From positions 8,215,001-8,279,000 of the forward strand of contig CM063253.1 in assembly GCA_032158295.1 (NCBI GenBank): a DNA stretch of 64,000 nucleotides. Reading direction: 5' to 3'. Every line of letters begins with the position of its first letter. The stretch's first letter is position 1. The position numbers and the translations under genes are program-made. This stretch comes from Pycnopodia helianthoides. Lineage: Eukaryota; Echinodermata; Asteroidea; Forcipulatida; Asteriidae. Below, one piece after another: positions 46,201 to 57,298 of the stretch. The notes beneath the pieces are model-generated. The model was not told the origin of the DNA. It ran no database searches and saw only the letters and a program-made list of their open reading frames with translations.

Positions 46201-47215
46201 AAGTTTTTTCCGAAGTTTTTTCCGAAGTTTTTTCCGAAGTTTTTTCCGAAGTTTTTTCCGAAGTTTTTTCCGAAGTTTTTTCCGAAGTTTTAGTTTTTCC
46301 GAAGTTTTTTCCGAAGTTTTTTCCGAAGTTTTTTCCGAAGTTTTTTCCGAAGTTTTTTCCGAAGTTTTTTCCGAAGTTTTTTCCGAAGTTTTTTCCGAAG
46401 TTTTTTCCGAAGTTTTTTCCGAAGTTTTTTCCGAAGTTTTTCCGAAGTTTTTTCCGAAGTTTTTTCCGAAGTTTTTTCCGAAGTTTTTTCCGAAGTTTTT
46501 TCCGAAGTTTTTTCCGAAGTTTTTTCCGAAGTTTTTTTCCGAAGTTTTTTCCGAAGTTTTTTCCGAAGTTTTTCCGAAGTTTTTTCCGAAGTTTTTTCCG
46601 AAGTTTTTTCCGAAGTTTTTTCCGAAGTTTTTTCCGAAGTTTTTTCCGAAGTTTTTTCCGAAGTTTTTTCCGAAGTTTTTTCCGAAGTTTTTTCCGAAGT
46701 TTTTTCCGAAGTTTTTCCGAAGTTTTTTCCGAAGTTTTTTCCGAAGTTTTTTCCGAAGTTTTTTCCGAAGTTTTTCCTTCCGAAGTTTTTTCCGAAGTTT
46801 TTTCCGAAGTTATTTTTCCGAAGTTTTTTCCGAAGTTTTTTCCGAAGTTTTTCCGAAGTTTTTCCGAAGTTTTTTCCGAAGTTTTTCCGAAGTTTTTTCC
46901 GAAGTTTTTTCCGAAGTTTTTTCCGAAGTTTTTTCCGAAGTTTTTTCCGAAGTTTTTCGAAGTTTTCCGAAGTTTTATTTTTCCGAAGTTTTTTCCGAAG
47001 TTTTTTCCGAAGTTTTTTCCGAAGTTTTTTCGATTTTTTCGAAGTTTTTTCTCGAAGTTTTCTTTTCGAAGTTTTTCCGAAGTATTTTAATTCCGAGTTT
47101 TTCGAAGAGTTTTCCGAGTTTTTTCCGAAGTTTCTTTCCGAAGTTTTTCGAAGTTTTTTCCGAAGTTTTTTCGAAGTTTTCGAGCGTTATTTTTGAAGTT
47201 TTTCGATATTTTTGA
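43262..47215. repeat. 12-base satellite (TTTTTTCTGAAG)n passing into (TTTTTTCCGAAG)n
   Basis: Roughly 330 copies of a 12-base unit, with occasional 1-6 base losses and gains. Up to about 45780 the unit is TTTTTTCTGAAG; from about 45790 TTTTTTCCGAAG appears, mixed with a TTTTTTCGAAG form, and from about 46130 to 47000 CCGAAG is nearly uniform. Because the period is four codons and the CCGAAG form has no stop in any forward frame, long Phe-rich open frames (to 362 codons) appear; they are artefacts. Confidence 0.97.
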
Positions 47216-47615
47216 AGTTACATTTTCCGAGTATTTTAGAACTATTAGTTTTACTAGTTTATTCGAAGTTTTTGACTAGTACTATTAGTATGATACTATT
47301 TATTAGTCGATATTTTAGGATAGTTTTTGAAGGTATTCAAGTTAGTACATTGAATTAGTTGAAGTTTTTTAGGTTAGTTTTAGGATAGTATTAGGTTATG
47401 TACTTGATAGGACAGTACTATTAGGATACTAGACGTATTAGGTGACTAGTGACTGATTGGACTGACTATTAGGTGACTAGTATAGTATAGTGTACTTGTA
47501 TATTAGATGTACTGAGTACTTTATTAGGTACTAGTCTATGGTATAGTAGTTTAGGTAAGTTATGGTGAGTACTGGAGGACAGTACATGGGTATTAGGTAC
47601 TAGATAAGGTATAGT
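47216..47615. repeat. Degenerate TAGTAC/ATTAGG low-complexity tract
   Basis: The 12-base satellite decays into a 400-base stretch of short words (TAGTACTATTAG, GGTACTAG, ACTAGTATAG) with no period I can fix. It looks unlike the neighbouring sequence and could be a degenerated satellite or poor consensus quality at an array edge. Confidence 0.55.
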
Positions 47616-47870
47616 CTAGGGTAGAGGCATGAGGAGGATAGGAGTGGGTAGAGTATGAGGTAAGTGGAGGTTGTAACTTAGGTTAGGAGGGAAGTAGGTT
47701 GTGGAGGTGAAAGGAAGTGGAAGGGTGAGGGAAGGTGAGGAGTGGTGTGAGGGGAGTTGGGAAGGTAGTAGGAGAAGTTTGGGTGAGGAAAGGTTGGAGG
47801 GTGAGGGAAATGGTGAAAGGAGGTGGGAGTTGGTGAGGAGGAGGGTGATTGAAAGAGGTTTAGGTGAATT
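47616..47870. repeat. Purine-rich strand-asymmetric tract
   Basis: About 250 bases of G/A on the plus strand with T interruptions and very little C (GGAGGTGAAAGGAAGTGG, GGGTGAGGGAAGGTGAGG). The minus strand therefore encodes apparent Pro/Ser/Leu-rich ORFs that are not genes. Such a tract can form triplex or G-rich structures. Confidence 0.65.
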
Positions 47871-48039
47871 GAAATTAAATGACAATATTTTTCTGAAAAT
47901 TTCATGAAAGTACGTTTTAAAGTTCTGCGAGGAAAACTTCGGATAATAGTTAGACTCGTGAAATAATACGCTATGAGAGAGCAAGAAGTAAGGAGTTTAA
48001 TTAAGTTTCAAAGTGTACATTTTGTAACAAACTCTTACA

Positions 48040-49030
48040 AAGTAACATTTGCAAAAAAGTTGAAAGAAAAAATCTGTAAGAAAGTTTAAAGAAAATATTG
48101 GTAAAATATTCAAGGAAACATTTGTAAAAAATTTTTAATGAAAATTTTAAGAAAATTTTAAGAAAAGTTTAGGAAAATTTAAGGAACATTTGTATTTGAA
48201 AATTTGGGTGCAATTCCAAGCAAATTTGACAATATTTCTGGCATACTTTCCAGCAAAGTTTTTACGCAATTTCTAGCAAAGTTTCCAGCACAGTTTGACG
48301 CAATTTCTAGCAAAGTTTCCAACACAGTCGGACGCATTTTCTAGAAAAGTTTCCAGCCAAGTTTGATGCAAATTCTAGCAAAGTTTCTAGCATAGTTTGA
48401 CGTAGTTTTTAGCAAAGTTTGACGCAATTCTTAGTAAAGTTTCCAGCAAATATAAAACAAATTAGTTGAAATTTTTACCAACAGAAGGAAAGGTAATGTT
48501 TTAAGGGTTTTGTTTAATTAAATCTTGACTGCAAATGTTGTGGAATGTTGAACATCTTTTCTACAACCAGAAAATCTCTCCTACAACCAGTTCTTCATCC
48601 CAGATCCTGATGGTTCGACTGTATAAAATAAACAAAAGAAAACAATTTGAATCAAAGCAAATCATTTTTAATTTAACAAACAATGCTCAGTGTACAATTA
48701 TTGCAAGTCAACTAAATTTTGATACAATGTGTGGCAATTTTAACCAAACATCAATGCAATTTGCAGAAAAAGAAATTTCAACCAAATGTTAATGCAGTTG
48801 CAAAGTTTTGAACAGTTTCAAATAAATATGAATGCAATTTAAACCAAATGTGTATTCAATTCTAAGCACAGTTAAAGCAGTTTCAACTAAATCAAGATGC
48901 AATGCGTGGCAATTGTAACCAAATGTGAATGCAATTTCAACCAAATGTAAATGCAGTTGCAAAGTTTTGAAAAGTTTCAAAGCACTTTCAACCTAATATA
49001 TATGCCATTTGAACCAAATGTAAATGCAGT
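48040..49030. repeat. Short-period degenerate repeats (two kinds)
   Basis: 48210-48455 repeats AGCAAAGTTTCCAGCACAGT and TTGACGCAATTTCT with a period of about 35 bases. 48700-49030 repeats CAACCAAATGT-AATGCA with a period of about 22-45 bases. 48040-48200 is an AAGAAAATTTTAAG-type tract. No coding sequence. Confidence 0.7.
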
Positions 49031-49039
49031 ACAGCACAA

Positions 49040-50990
49040 AACTGGCTTATGAAAACTTTGAGAGTTGAAAAACCCACAAGACTGGCTAGTTTTTAGGACA
49101 GGATATGTATTGGCACAATATCAGCTGGGGAACAATTTGACAACTAAAAAATCAGTTTTGTGGACACAGTGCTATGGGAAAATTTAAGAGACGTCACAGC
49201 ATCAGCTCGTGATCAATTTGAGAGTTGAAAAAATCATTAGGTTGGCAAGTTTTGAGGGACTGGAAAACAATCTTTGGGAAAATTTAAGAGAAAGTACAAT
49301 TTTATAGTTATCGTTATTGGCAAATGATTGGCAAAGTTTTGATGGACTAGACAAAATGAGCCTTGAAGAAACAAACAACAGCAAATTCGTGGCCTTGGAA
49401 TAAATTGAACATTGAGAATTCATTGGATTGGCAAGTTTGTGAGGGACAGAATAAGAATTGGCACAAAATCAACTCGGGAGCAAATTACAAAAATCTAAAA
49501 GTTTGAAAGTGTTGTAGGGCCTGTATACGCTGTGGGACAATTTGAAAAACGGCACAACATCGGCTCTTGAACAATTTGAGAGTTGAAAAAGTCATCAGGT
49601 TGGCAAGTTTTTGAGGGACTGACATCAGGTGATTTGGGCAAATTTAAAAGTTCTGCAAATACCTTCATCGATGCCACCACAGTCAATGTTAGCATATCGA
49701 CATCGGTGTTCGCATGTTCCATGTTGGCATGCTTTTCATCATCTGTGCTGGCTGACAGCTGCCAACCAGCCAAGCAACCTAGACAAAATCAAGTCATATA
49801 TCACATTATCAAACACATATAAAAAATCATAAAGTTGGCAAGTTTTTTATGAGACTTTAAATGTGCTTGGCATCAGCTTGGACGCAGTTTGAAAGTTGAG
49901 AAATCGTTTAAATGGCAGGCTTTGGAAGGGACTGGACATCATGAGCTTTGGAAAAACTTGTAAGAACAAAAATGGCTTTGAACCAATCTGAGTGTTGGGA
50001 AATCCAAAGGCAGGGAAGTTTTTGAGATACTGGACAACATGTACTTTTGGATAATTTTAGAGATGGCACGACATCGATTTAGGAACAAGCTGCAAAATTA
50101 TTTAGGAGAGCTGCAAAGTTCTTACATTGAGAAGTTTTGAGGGACTCGGGAACAGCTTGGTGAGTTCAAAAGAATAAGGCAGGAAAAAGTGTTTGTGGGA
50201 CGTGAGTATTTGAGAAACGGCACAACATCATTTGTGGAACAATTTGAGAGTACACAAATTTAAAAACATAAAAGACGTCAACTCATCAAATTTGAAATAA
50301 CTCGAGAGACTGCATACCATTTGCTCTAGAACAATTTGAATGTTGCAAACAATTAAGTCGGCAAGTTTTTGTAGGACTGGACAACAATGCTGTGGGAAAA
50401 TTTGAGAAATGGCACAACATTAATTTGGGAGTATACCTTAGACAAGGAGGGGGGATGCACATTCATTTCCAAACATGACGATCCACATTGACCTTGATGA
50501 AAGCATCTGCTGAAGGAGGCTCTTGTCCTGATGAGTACTGCTCTTTAATTAGTGATTAATTTGCAAACAAAAATAGACACACGGCATTAAACAGCATTGA
50601 GAACAATTTGAGTGTTTGAAAATTCATTGGAAATCATTACATGTACTTTACACAAATTTTTGAGTTCAAAAATCTTTACATTGGCAAGTTGTTGAGGGTC
50701 GAGACAACATGTACTTTGAAAACATTAAAGAAACGGTGCAAAAACAGCTCGGGAACAATTTGTGAGTTGAAAATACTTGGATTTGCAAGTGTTTGAGAGA
50801 CAGCAAAGCATCAATTTTGGTAAATTTGAGAGTTGAAAACTCATTAGGTTGGCAAGTTTTGAGGGATCTGGTAACATGCTTTCATAAAATTTTAAAGATG
50901 GCGCTGCATCAATAAGAAGCAAGGCAAACACCATAAGCCTCATCAGCTTCACAGGCATACCAATGAATTTCAGAGTTGGAAAAGTGGTTT
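49040..50990. repeat. Right arm: diverged ~105-base monomers, inverted relative to the left arm
   Basis: Units carry TTGGCAAGTTTTTGAGGGAC, a GGACAACATG word, TGGGAAAATTTGAGAGA, TGGCACAACATCAGCT and CAATTTGAGAGTTGAAAA. They are reverse complements of the words at 40113-41879. The segment 49630-49830 is the inverted counterpart of the 190-base block at 40303 and 41065. Confidence 0.75.
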
Positions 50991-51060
50991 TGAAATAAAT
51001 TCAAGGTAAGACTTAGGCTCTTTAAGTGTAGAGTTTCAACACTTAATAGCATTTTTTAAA

Positions 51061-53760
51061 CATATACCTCAAACAAGAAAGGGGGATGCACATCCATCCC
51101 AAAACATGACAATCCAAGTTGACCTCGATAAAAAGCATCTGCTGAGGAAGGAAGCTCTTGCCCATGATGGACACTACTCTTCAATTAGTAATCTGCAAAC
51201 AAAATAATACACACGGTTTTAAACACTTTATCAGATATCGAATCAGATAAAACATCGATTCCTAAAAATAGTGCTCCATCTCAAAATCGATGAAGAGCTC
51301 AACTCCTGAGAAACTCTTCACTAGACTACAGAGAGATGGCACACAAGTGGTTTTGAAATTATTTTTGCAGTACAACATAAACTTGGACTGGTTTTGAGGA
51401 TTGGAGAGTTAAACTAGAACAATGAAGATGCCATTAAAAGATGCCAAACACCCGATAGGAAAACAATGACTGGTAGAAAAACCCATCATTTGATCAACTG
51501 ATTCCAGGGGTTGAGATATTAACAAATATGCACTTGACCACTGCCTACTAGGTTTGAAATAGGAGTGACAGAGGGGCCCACAAATGGGTGAGTGCTGAGT
51601 GACCTTTTAATGTTTTTGCTGTTTTAGCTCATTCAACTGGAACCTGTGTCTTAATCAAGAGTTCGATTCTTTTATATAGATCTGCTCGTCAGTGGCAATA
51701 TCTGATACAAGTTTCATGTCAATACTTCATTGCAATAAGGAGTTATGATCATTCAAGTTTGCTAATGTTTAACATACCTCAGACAAGGAGGGGATACACA
51801 TCATCCCAAAACATGACAATCCAAGTTGACAAAATCATCTGCTGATGAAGGAAGCTCTTGCCCATGATGGAAACTGCGCTTCAATCAGTGAATAATCTGC
51901 AAACAAAATAATATACACTGTTGTAAACATTTTATCAGATGTCAAATCAAGTAAAACAATGATTCTTAAAATGATCCATCTCAAAATCGATGGTTTGAAA
52001 TAGGAGTGACAGAGGGGCCCACAGATGGTTGAGTGCTAAGTGACCTTTTAATGTTTTCATTGTTTTAGCTTATTTAACTGGAACCGGTGTCTTAATCAAG
52101 AGTTTTATTCTTGTATATGGATCTGCATGTCAGTGGCAATATTTGATACAAGTTTCATGTCCATACATCATTGCAATAAGGAGTTATGACCATTCAAGTT
52201 TGCTGTTATTAAGCCAAGTCAACTTTTATTTGAATCTGCATATCATCGACAAAATTTGATTCAAGTTTCAAGTCAAATCATCATTGCAGTATGGGGAGCT
52301 TTAACCGCTAAAATTATTAATTGCTTTTAGCCCATTCAACTGAGACAAGTGTCTTAATCATGAGTTTGTTTCTTTTATATGGATCTGCATGTCAGTGGCA
52401 ATATTTGGTATAAGTTTCATGTCCATACATCATTGCAATGAGGAGTTATGACCATTCAAGTTTATTGTTGTTTAACATACCTCAGACAAAGGAGGGGGAT
52501 ACACATCATCCCAAAACGTGACAATCCAAGTTGACCTTGATAAAATCATCTGCTGACTAAGGAAGCTCTTGCCCATGATGGATACTACTTGCCAATCAGT
52601 GTTTAATCTGCAAACAAAATAATATACACGGTTGTAAACATTTTATCAGATGTCAAATCAAGTAAAACATTGATTCTTAAAATGATCCATCTCAAAATCC
52701 ATGGTTTGAAATAGGAGTGACAGAGGGGCCCACAAAAGGGTGAGTGCTAAGTGACCTTCTGATGTTTTCGTTGTTTTAGCTCATTCAACTGGAATCGGTG
52801 TCTTAATCAAGAGTTTTATATTCTTGTATATGGATATGCATGTCAGTGGCAATATTTGATACAAGTTTCATGTCCATACATCATTGCAATAAGGAGTTAT
52901 GACCATTCAAGTTTGCTGTTGTTTAAGCCAAGTCAACTTTTATTTGAATCTGCATATCATCGACAAAATTTGATTAAAGTTTCAAGTCAAAACATCATTG
53001 CAGTATGGGAAGCTTTAACCGCTAAAGGTATTCATTGATTAGCTCATTCAACTGAGACCAGTGTCTTAATCATGAGTTTGATTCTTTTATATGGATCTGC
53101 ATGTCAGTGGCAATATTTGGTATAAGTTTCATCTCCAATGCAATAAGGAGTTATGACCACTAAAGTTTGCTGTTATTTAACATACCTCAGACAAGGAGGG
53201 GGATGCACATCCATCCCCAAAAATGACAATCCAAGTTGACTAGGGAAGCTCTTGCCCATGATGGAAACTACTCTTCAATCTGTGAATAATCTGCAGAGAA
53301 AACAATATACACTGTTGTAAACATTTTATCAAATGTCGAATCAGGTAAAACATTGATTCCTAAAATGCTCCATCTCAAAATCGATGAAGAGCTAAACTCC
53401 TAAGAAACTCTCCACTAGACTACAGAGAGTTGGCACACAAGTGGTTTTGAAATTATTTTAGCAGTACAACATAAACTTGGAATGTTTTGAGGATTGAAGA
53501 GTTAAACTAGACAAACGAAGATGTTACGACAAGATGGTAACACTAAAAAGACAACACTCGTACATATATGAAGAAATTTCAGAGTGAATAAATCATTACA
53601 ATGGCAAGTGTCTGAGGGATTGGATAACATGCTTTGGGAAAATCTAAGAGATGGCCCTTCATCAAACAAGAAACCAGGCAAATACATCATGCCCCTCTTT
53701 CATCGGCATTGCAACACACTTGAGAGTTGGAAAATCGTTAGATTGGCAAGTTAAGGGCAA
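51061..53760. repeat. ~700-base tandem units
   Basis: Units begin CATACCTCAGACAAGGAGGG at 51061 (variant), 51773, 52476 and 53181, with periods of 712, 703 and 705. Shared inner words include ATGACAATCCAAGTTGAC, GGAAGCTCTTGCCCATGATG, GGAGTGACAGAGGGGCCCAC and GTCAGTGGCAATATTTG. An earlier partial unit lies at about 50433 and a stub (CATACCTTAGACATGGAGGGG) at 53947. The last unit reverts to 105-base-type monomers near 53570-53760. Confidence 0.85.
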
Positions 53761-53974
53761 TTGGATTTTTTTTTTGAAATGATTTCGAGGTAAGACATTG
53801 GCTCTTATCTAGTGACCCTCTACCTTAAAAAAAAAAAATTTGAGTGTCTCTTTCTTTTAGCATGTGTATGGCCGGTGAGGCCGAGATACGGGTAAAAACA
53901 TGTTAGGTGTAAGGTTCCAACACTATTAGAAGAATAAACCTTTCAACATACCTTAGACATGGAGGGGTTTAATC

Positions 53975-53978
<4 letters not shown>

Positions 53979-54060
<82 letters not shown>
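53979..54060. repeat. (CT)n microsatellite
   Basis: About 80 bases of CT dinucleotides with one CCT interruption near 54028. Confidence 0.97.
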
Positions 54061-54063
<3 letters not shown>

Positions 54064-54500
54064 ACTCAAGCCTACAGTACAACTGTTCATGACTGTTGTC
54101 AACGCAGGTCCCTAGCAACTATTGTGAATTTGAATGGTTTCTATATGATGCAAAGTACATTTTCCCTTCGTGCACGACAACCATGGTTTGAAGTAACAGC
54201 AGTCTAAAAATAAATGTTAACACTAAAGTGAAAAGCTGTATGCTGCATGCATCGCTAAACACTGTTTCTGAGAATCAATGGGTAACACAATGGAGGGATA
54301 AAGGTTTCAGAGAACTGCTGAATAATATAATAGGATTACAAAGCTATACTGGGGGCTACTGTGTTACACAATAGAAGTACATGTCTACTAGATTATGCAG
54401 TGAAAGTACCTGGCTACGGGGTACACATTGGAAGTACATGGCTACTTGACTACGCAGTGGAAGTACATGGCTACTGAGTTACACAATGGAAGAAGTTTTT
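54061..54500. repeat. Right copy of the inverted block, with ~30-base GAAGTACATGGCTAC units
   Basis: 54083-54180 is the reverse complement of 42068-42165 (TCATGACTGTTGTCAACGCA, GGTCCCTAGCAACTATTGTG). 54240-54490 matches the reverse of 41880-42060, and contains repeated ACACAATGGAAGTACATGGCTAC-like units about 30 bases long. 54500-54779 shows no gene. Confidence 0.75.
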
Positions 54501-54779
54501 CGAAGACTCTTCTATTATTCCAATAGGGGTGTTCGGTTGATAATCTGACAGACTGAACAAAACAACTTTGCATTCTTTTAAAGAACTTATGGTACAACAT
54601 GGGCTTCTGCAACTTTTATGAGATGGCCAAACACTAGCTGCAAAACAATTTGAGAGTAAACAAAAAAATCAACAGATTTTGAGGTTCAGTATTCAGTACA
54701 TTCTGAGCTTTGGAATACATGTAAGAGATTGCACAACATTGGTATGGGGATCAATTTATGAGTTGTAAAAAAAGTTAAC

Positions 54780-56592
54780 TTTAATTAGAGGTAAGCCTAG
54801 CATTTGACCCCTTTACTCTACATACTGTATAAATACTAACTTTACCCAAACAGAAAATTCAAACACCTGTTTCGAAGAGAATTCATCAAAAGCACAAGGG
54901 GGTAAGCCTTGCATTTGACTCACCTAATCAATGATTTTTTGAGTATTTTTCAATTTTGAATGGTAAAACTGAGAATAAAAAAGAGGAAATCAACTGATCC
55001 AAGGAGAAGTTGCATGACTGACCCTAACAGAACAACCAAACGCTTGTTTCAAAGAGAAATCATCAAAATCACAAGGGGTAACCTTGCATTTGACCCCCTT
55101 ACTCTACGCTACTGTATAAATACTGACTTTACCCTAACACAGACCTCAAACGCTTGTTTCAAAGAAAGTTCATCAAAAGCACAAGCGGGTAAGCCTTGCA
55201 TTCGACCCCTGTACTCTACGCTACTGTAAAAAAACTGACTTTACCCTAACAGAAAATCCAAATGTTGTTTCAAAGAAAGTTCATCAAAAGCACAAGGGAG
55301 TAACCCTTGCATTTGACACACTTAATCTACGCTACTGTTCAAATACTGACTTTACCCTAACATAAAATCCAACAATTGTTTCAAAGAGAATTCATCAAAG
55401 CACAAGGAGGTAAGCCTTACATTTGACCCCATTACTCTACGCTTTTGTATAAATACTGACTTTACCCTAACACAGACCTCAAACGCTTGTTTCAAAGAAA
55501 GTTCATCAAAATCACAAGGGGGTAAGCCTTGCATTTGACCCCTGTACTCTACGCTACTGTAAAAATACTGGGTAAGGGTAAGGGGGTCAAATGCAAGGCT
55601 TACCCCTAATAGAAAATCCAAACGCTTGTTTCAAAGAGAATTCATCAAAAGCACAAGGGGGTAAGCCTTGCATTTGACCCAATTAATCTACGCTACTGTG
55701 TAAATACTGACTATACCCTGAGAGAACAATCAAACACTTGTTTCTAGAAGAAATCATCAAAATCACAAGGGGTAAGCCTTGCATTTGACCCCCTAATTAC
55801 TCTACGCTACTATATAAATACTGACTTTACCCTAACACAGACCCCAAACGCTTGTTTTAAAGAGAATTTATCAAAAGCACAAGGGGTAAGCCTTGCATTT
55901 GACCCCCTTACTCTACGCTATTGTATAAATACTGACTTTACCCTAACACAGACCTCAAATGCTTGTTTCAAAGAAAGTTCATCAAACTCACAAGGGGGTA
56001 AGCCTTGCATTTGACCCCTGTACTCTAAGCTACTATAAAAATACTGACTTTACCGTAACAGAAAAACCAAACGCTTGTTTAAAAGAGAATTCATCAGAAG
56101 CACAAAGGGGTAAGCCTTGCATTTGACCCACTTAATCTACGCTACTGTTCAAATACTAACTTTACCCTAACACAGACCCCAAACACTTGTTTTTTTAAAG
56201 AGAATTCATCAAAAGCACAAGGCCTTGCATTTGACCCACTTAATCTAAGCTACTGTATAAATACTGACTTTACCCTACCAGAAAAATCAAACACTAATTG
56301 TTTCAAGAAGAAATAATCAAAATCACAAGGGGTAAGCCTTGCATTTGACCCCCCTACTCTACGGCACTGTATAAATACTGACTTTACCCTAACACAGACC
56401 CCAAACGCTTGTTTCAAAGAGAATTCATCAAAAGCAAAAGGGGTAAGCCTTGCATTTGACCCACTTAATCTGCGCTAATGTATAAATACTGACTTTACCC
56501 TAACACAGACCTCAAACGCTTGTTTCAAAGAGAATTCATCAAAAGCACAAGGGGGTAAGCCTTGCATTTGACCCACTTAATTTACGCTACTA
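54780..56592. repeat. 112-base satellite array
   Basis: About 15 units with GTAAGCCTTGCATTTGACCC, TAATCTACGCTACTGTA, AATACTGACTTTACCCTAAC, CTCAAACGCTTGTTTCAAAG and TTCATCAAAAGCACAAGG. Unit spacing is 110-114 bases. An inverted scrap (GGGGTCAAATGCAAGGCTTA, about 55577-55606) interrupts the unit at 55560. Two further units lie at 25905-26117. Confidence 0.95.
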
Positions 56593-57298
56593 GTACATGT
56601 AGTTCACAGTCTGAGGCTAACTTTGTTGGTCTTTTGGGTCAAGTACATGTAGTTCACGGTCTAAAGCTACTTCTGTTGGTCTTTTGGGTCAAGTACATGT
56701 AGTTCACAGTCTGAGGCTAACTTTGTTGGTCTTTTGGGTCAAGTACATGTAGTTCACAGTCTAAAGCTAATTCTGTTGATCTTTTGGATCAACCACGTAG
56801 TTTGCAGTCTAAAGCTACTTACTGTTGACGTCTTTTGGATCGAGTTCAGCTACTTACTGTGAAAAGCTAACTCAGTTGTTCTTTTGGATTAAGTAGCCTA
56901 CATGTACATGTACATGTTCACAGTGTAGGCTAAAGCTACATGTAATTCTGTTGATGTATTTTGGGTTAAGTTCATGTAGTTCATAGTCTAATGCTAATTC
57001 TGTTGGTCGTTTTGATGAAGTACATGTAGTCACATTCTAAAGTTACTTCTGTTGGTATACATGTAGTTCGCTGTCTAAAGCTAACTCTGTTGGTCTTTTG
57101 GGTCAATTCATGTAGTTCACAGTCTTGAGCTACCGGTACTTCTGTTGGTCTTTAATGGGTCAAGTCGTGTAGTTCACAGTCTAAAGCTACACATGTACTT
57201 CTGTTGGTATTTTGGGTCAAGTACATGTAGTTCATAGTCTAAAGCTACTTCTGTTAGTTTTTGGGTCAAGTCGTGTAGTTCACAGTCTAAACCCAACT
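56593..57298. repeat. 50-base minisatellite (array 2, left part)
   Basis: Same family as 22192-23835. Variant units occur in the same order as in array 1 at 22600-23060, including GTTTGCAGTCTAAAGC, the ACATGTACATGTACATG expansion, GATGAAGTACATGTAGTCAC and the TTTAATGGGTCAAGTCGTG unit. It starts directly at the edge of the 112-base satellite. Confidence 0.92.

Noticed and set aside
46127..47215. 362-codon Phe/Pro/Ser-rich ORF
   Set aside because: It lies wholly in the 12-base satellite. The period is four codons and the CCGAAG unit has no forward stops, so an open frame is automatic.
47616..47984. Pro/Ser/Leu-rich minus-strand ORF of 122 codons
   Set aside because: Produced by a purine-rich tract read on the opposite strand; composition only, no domain.
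54960..55621. Two 89-codon ORFs
   Set aside because: Lie in the 112-base satellite on opposite strands; periodic artefacts.
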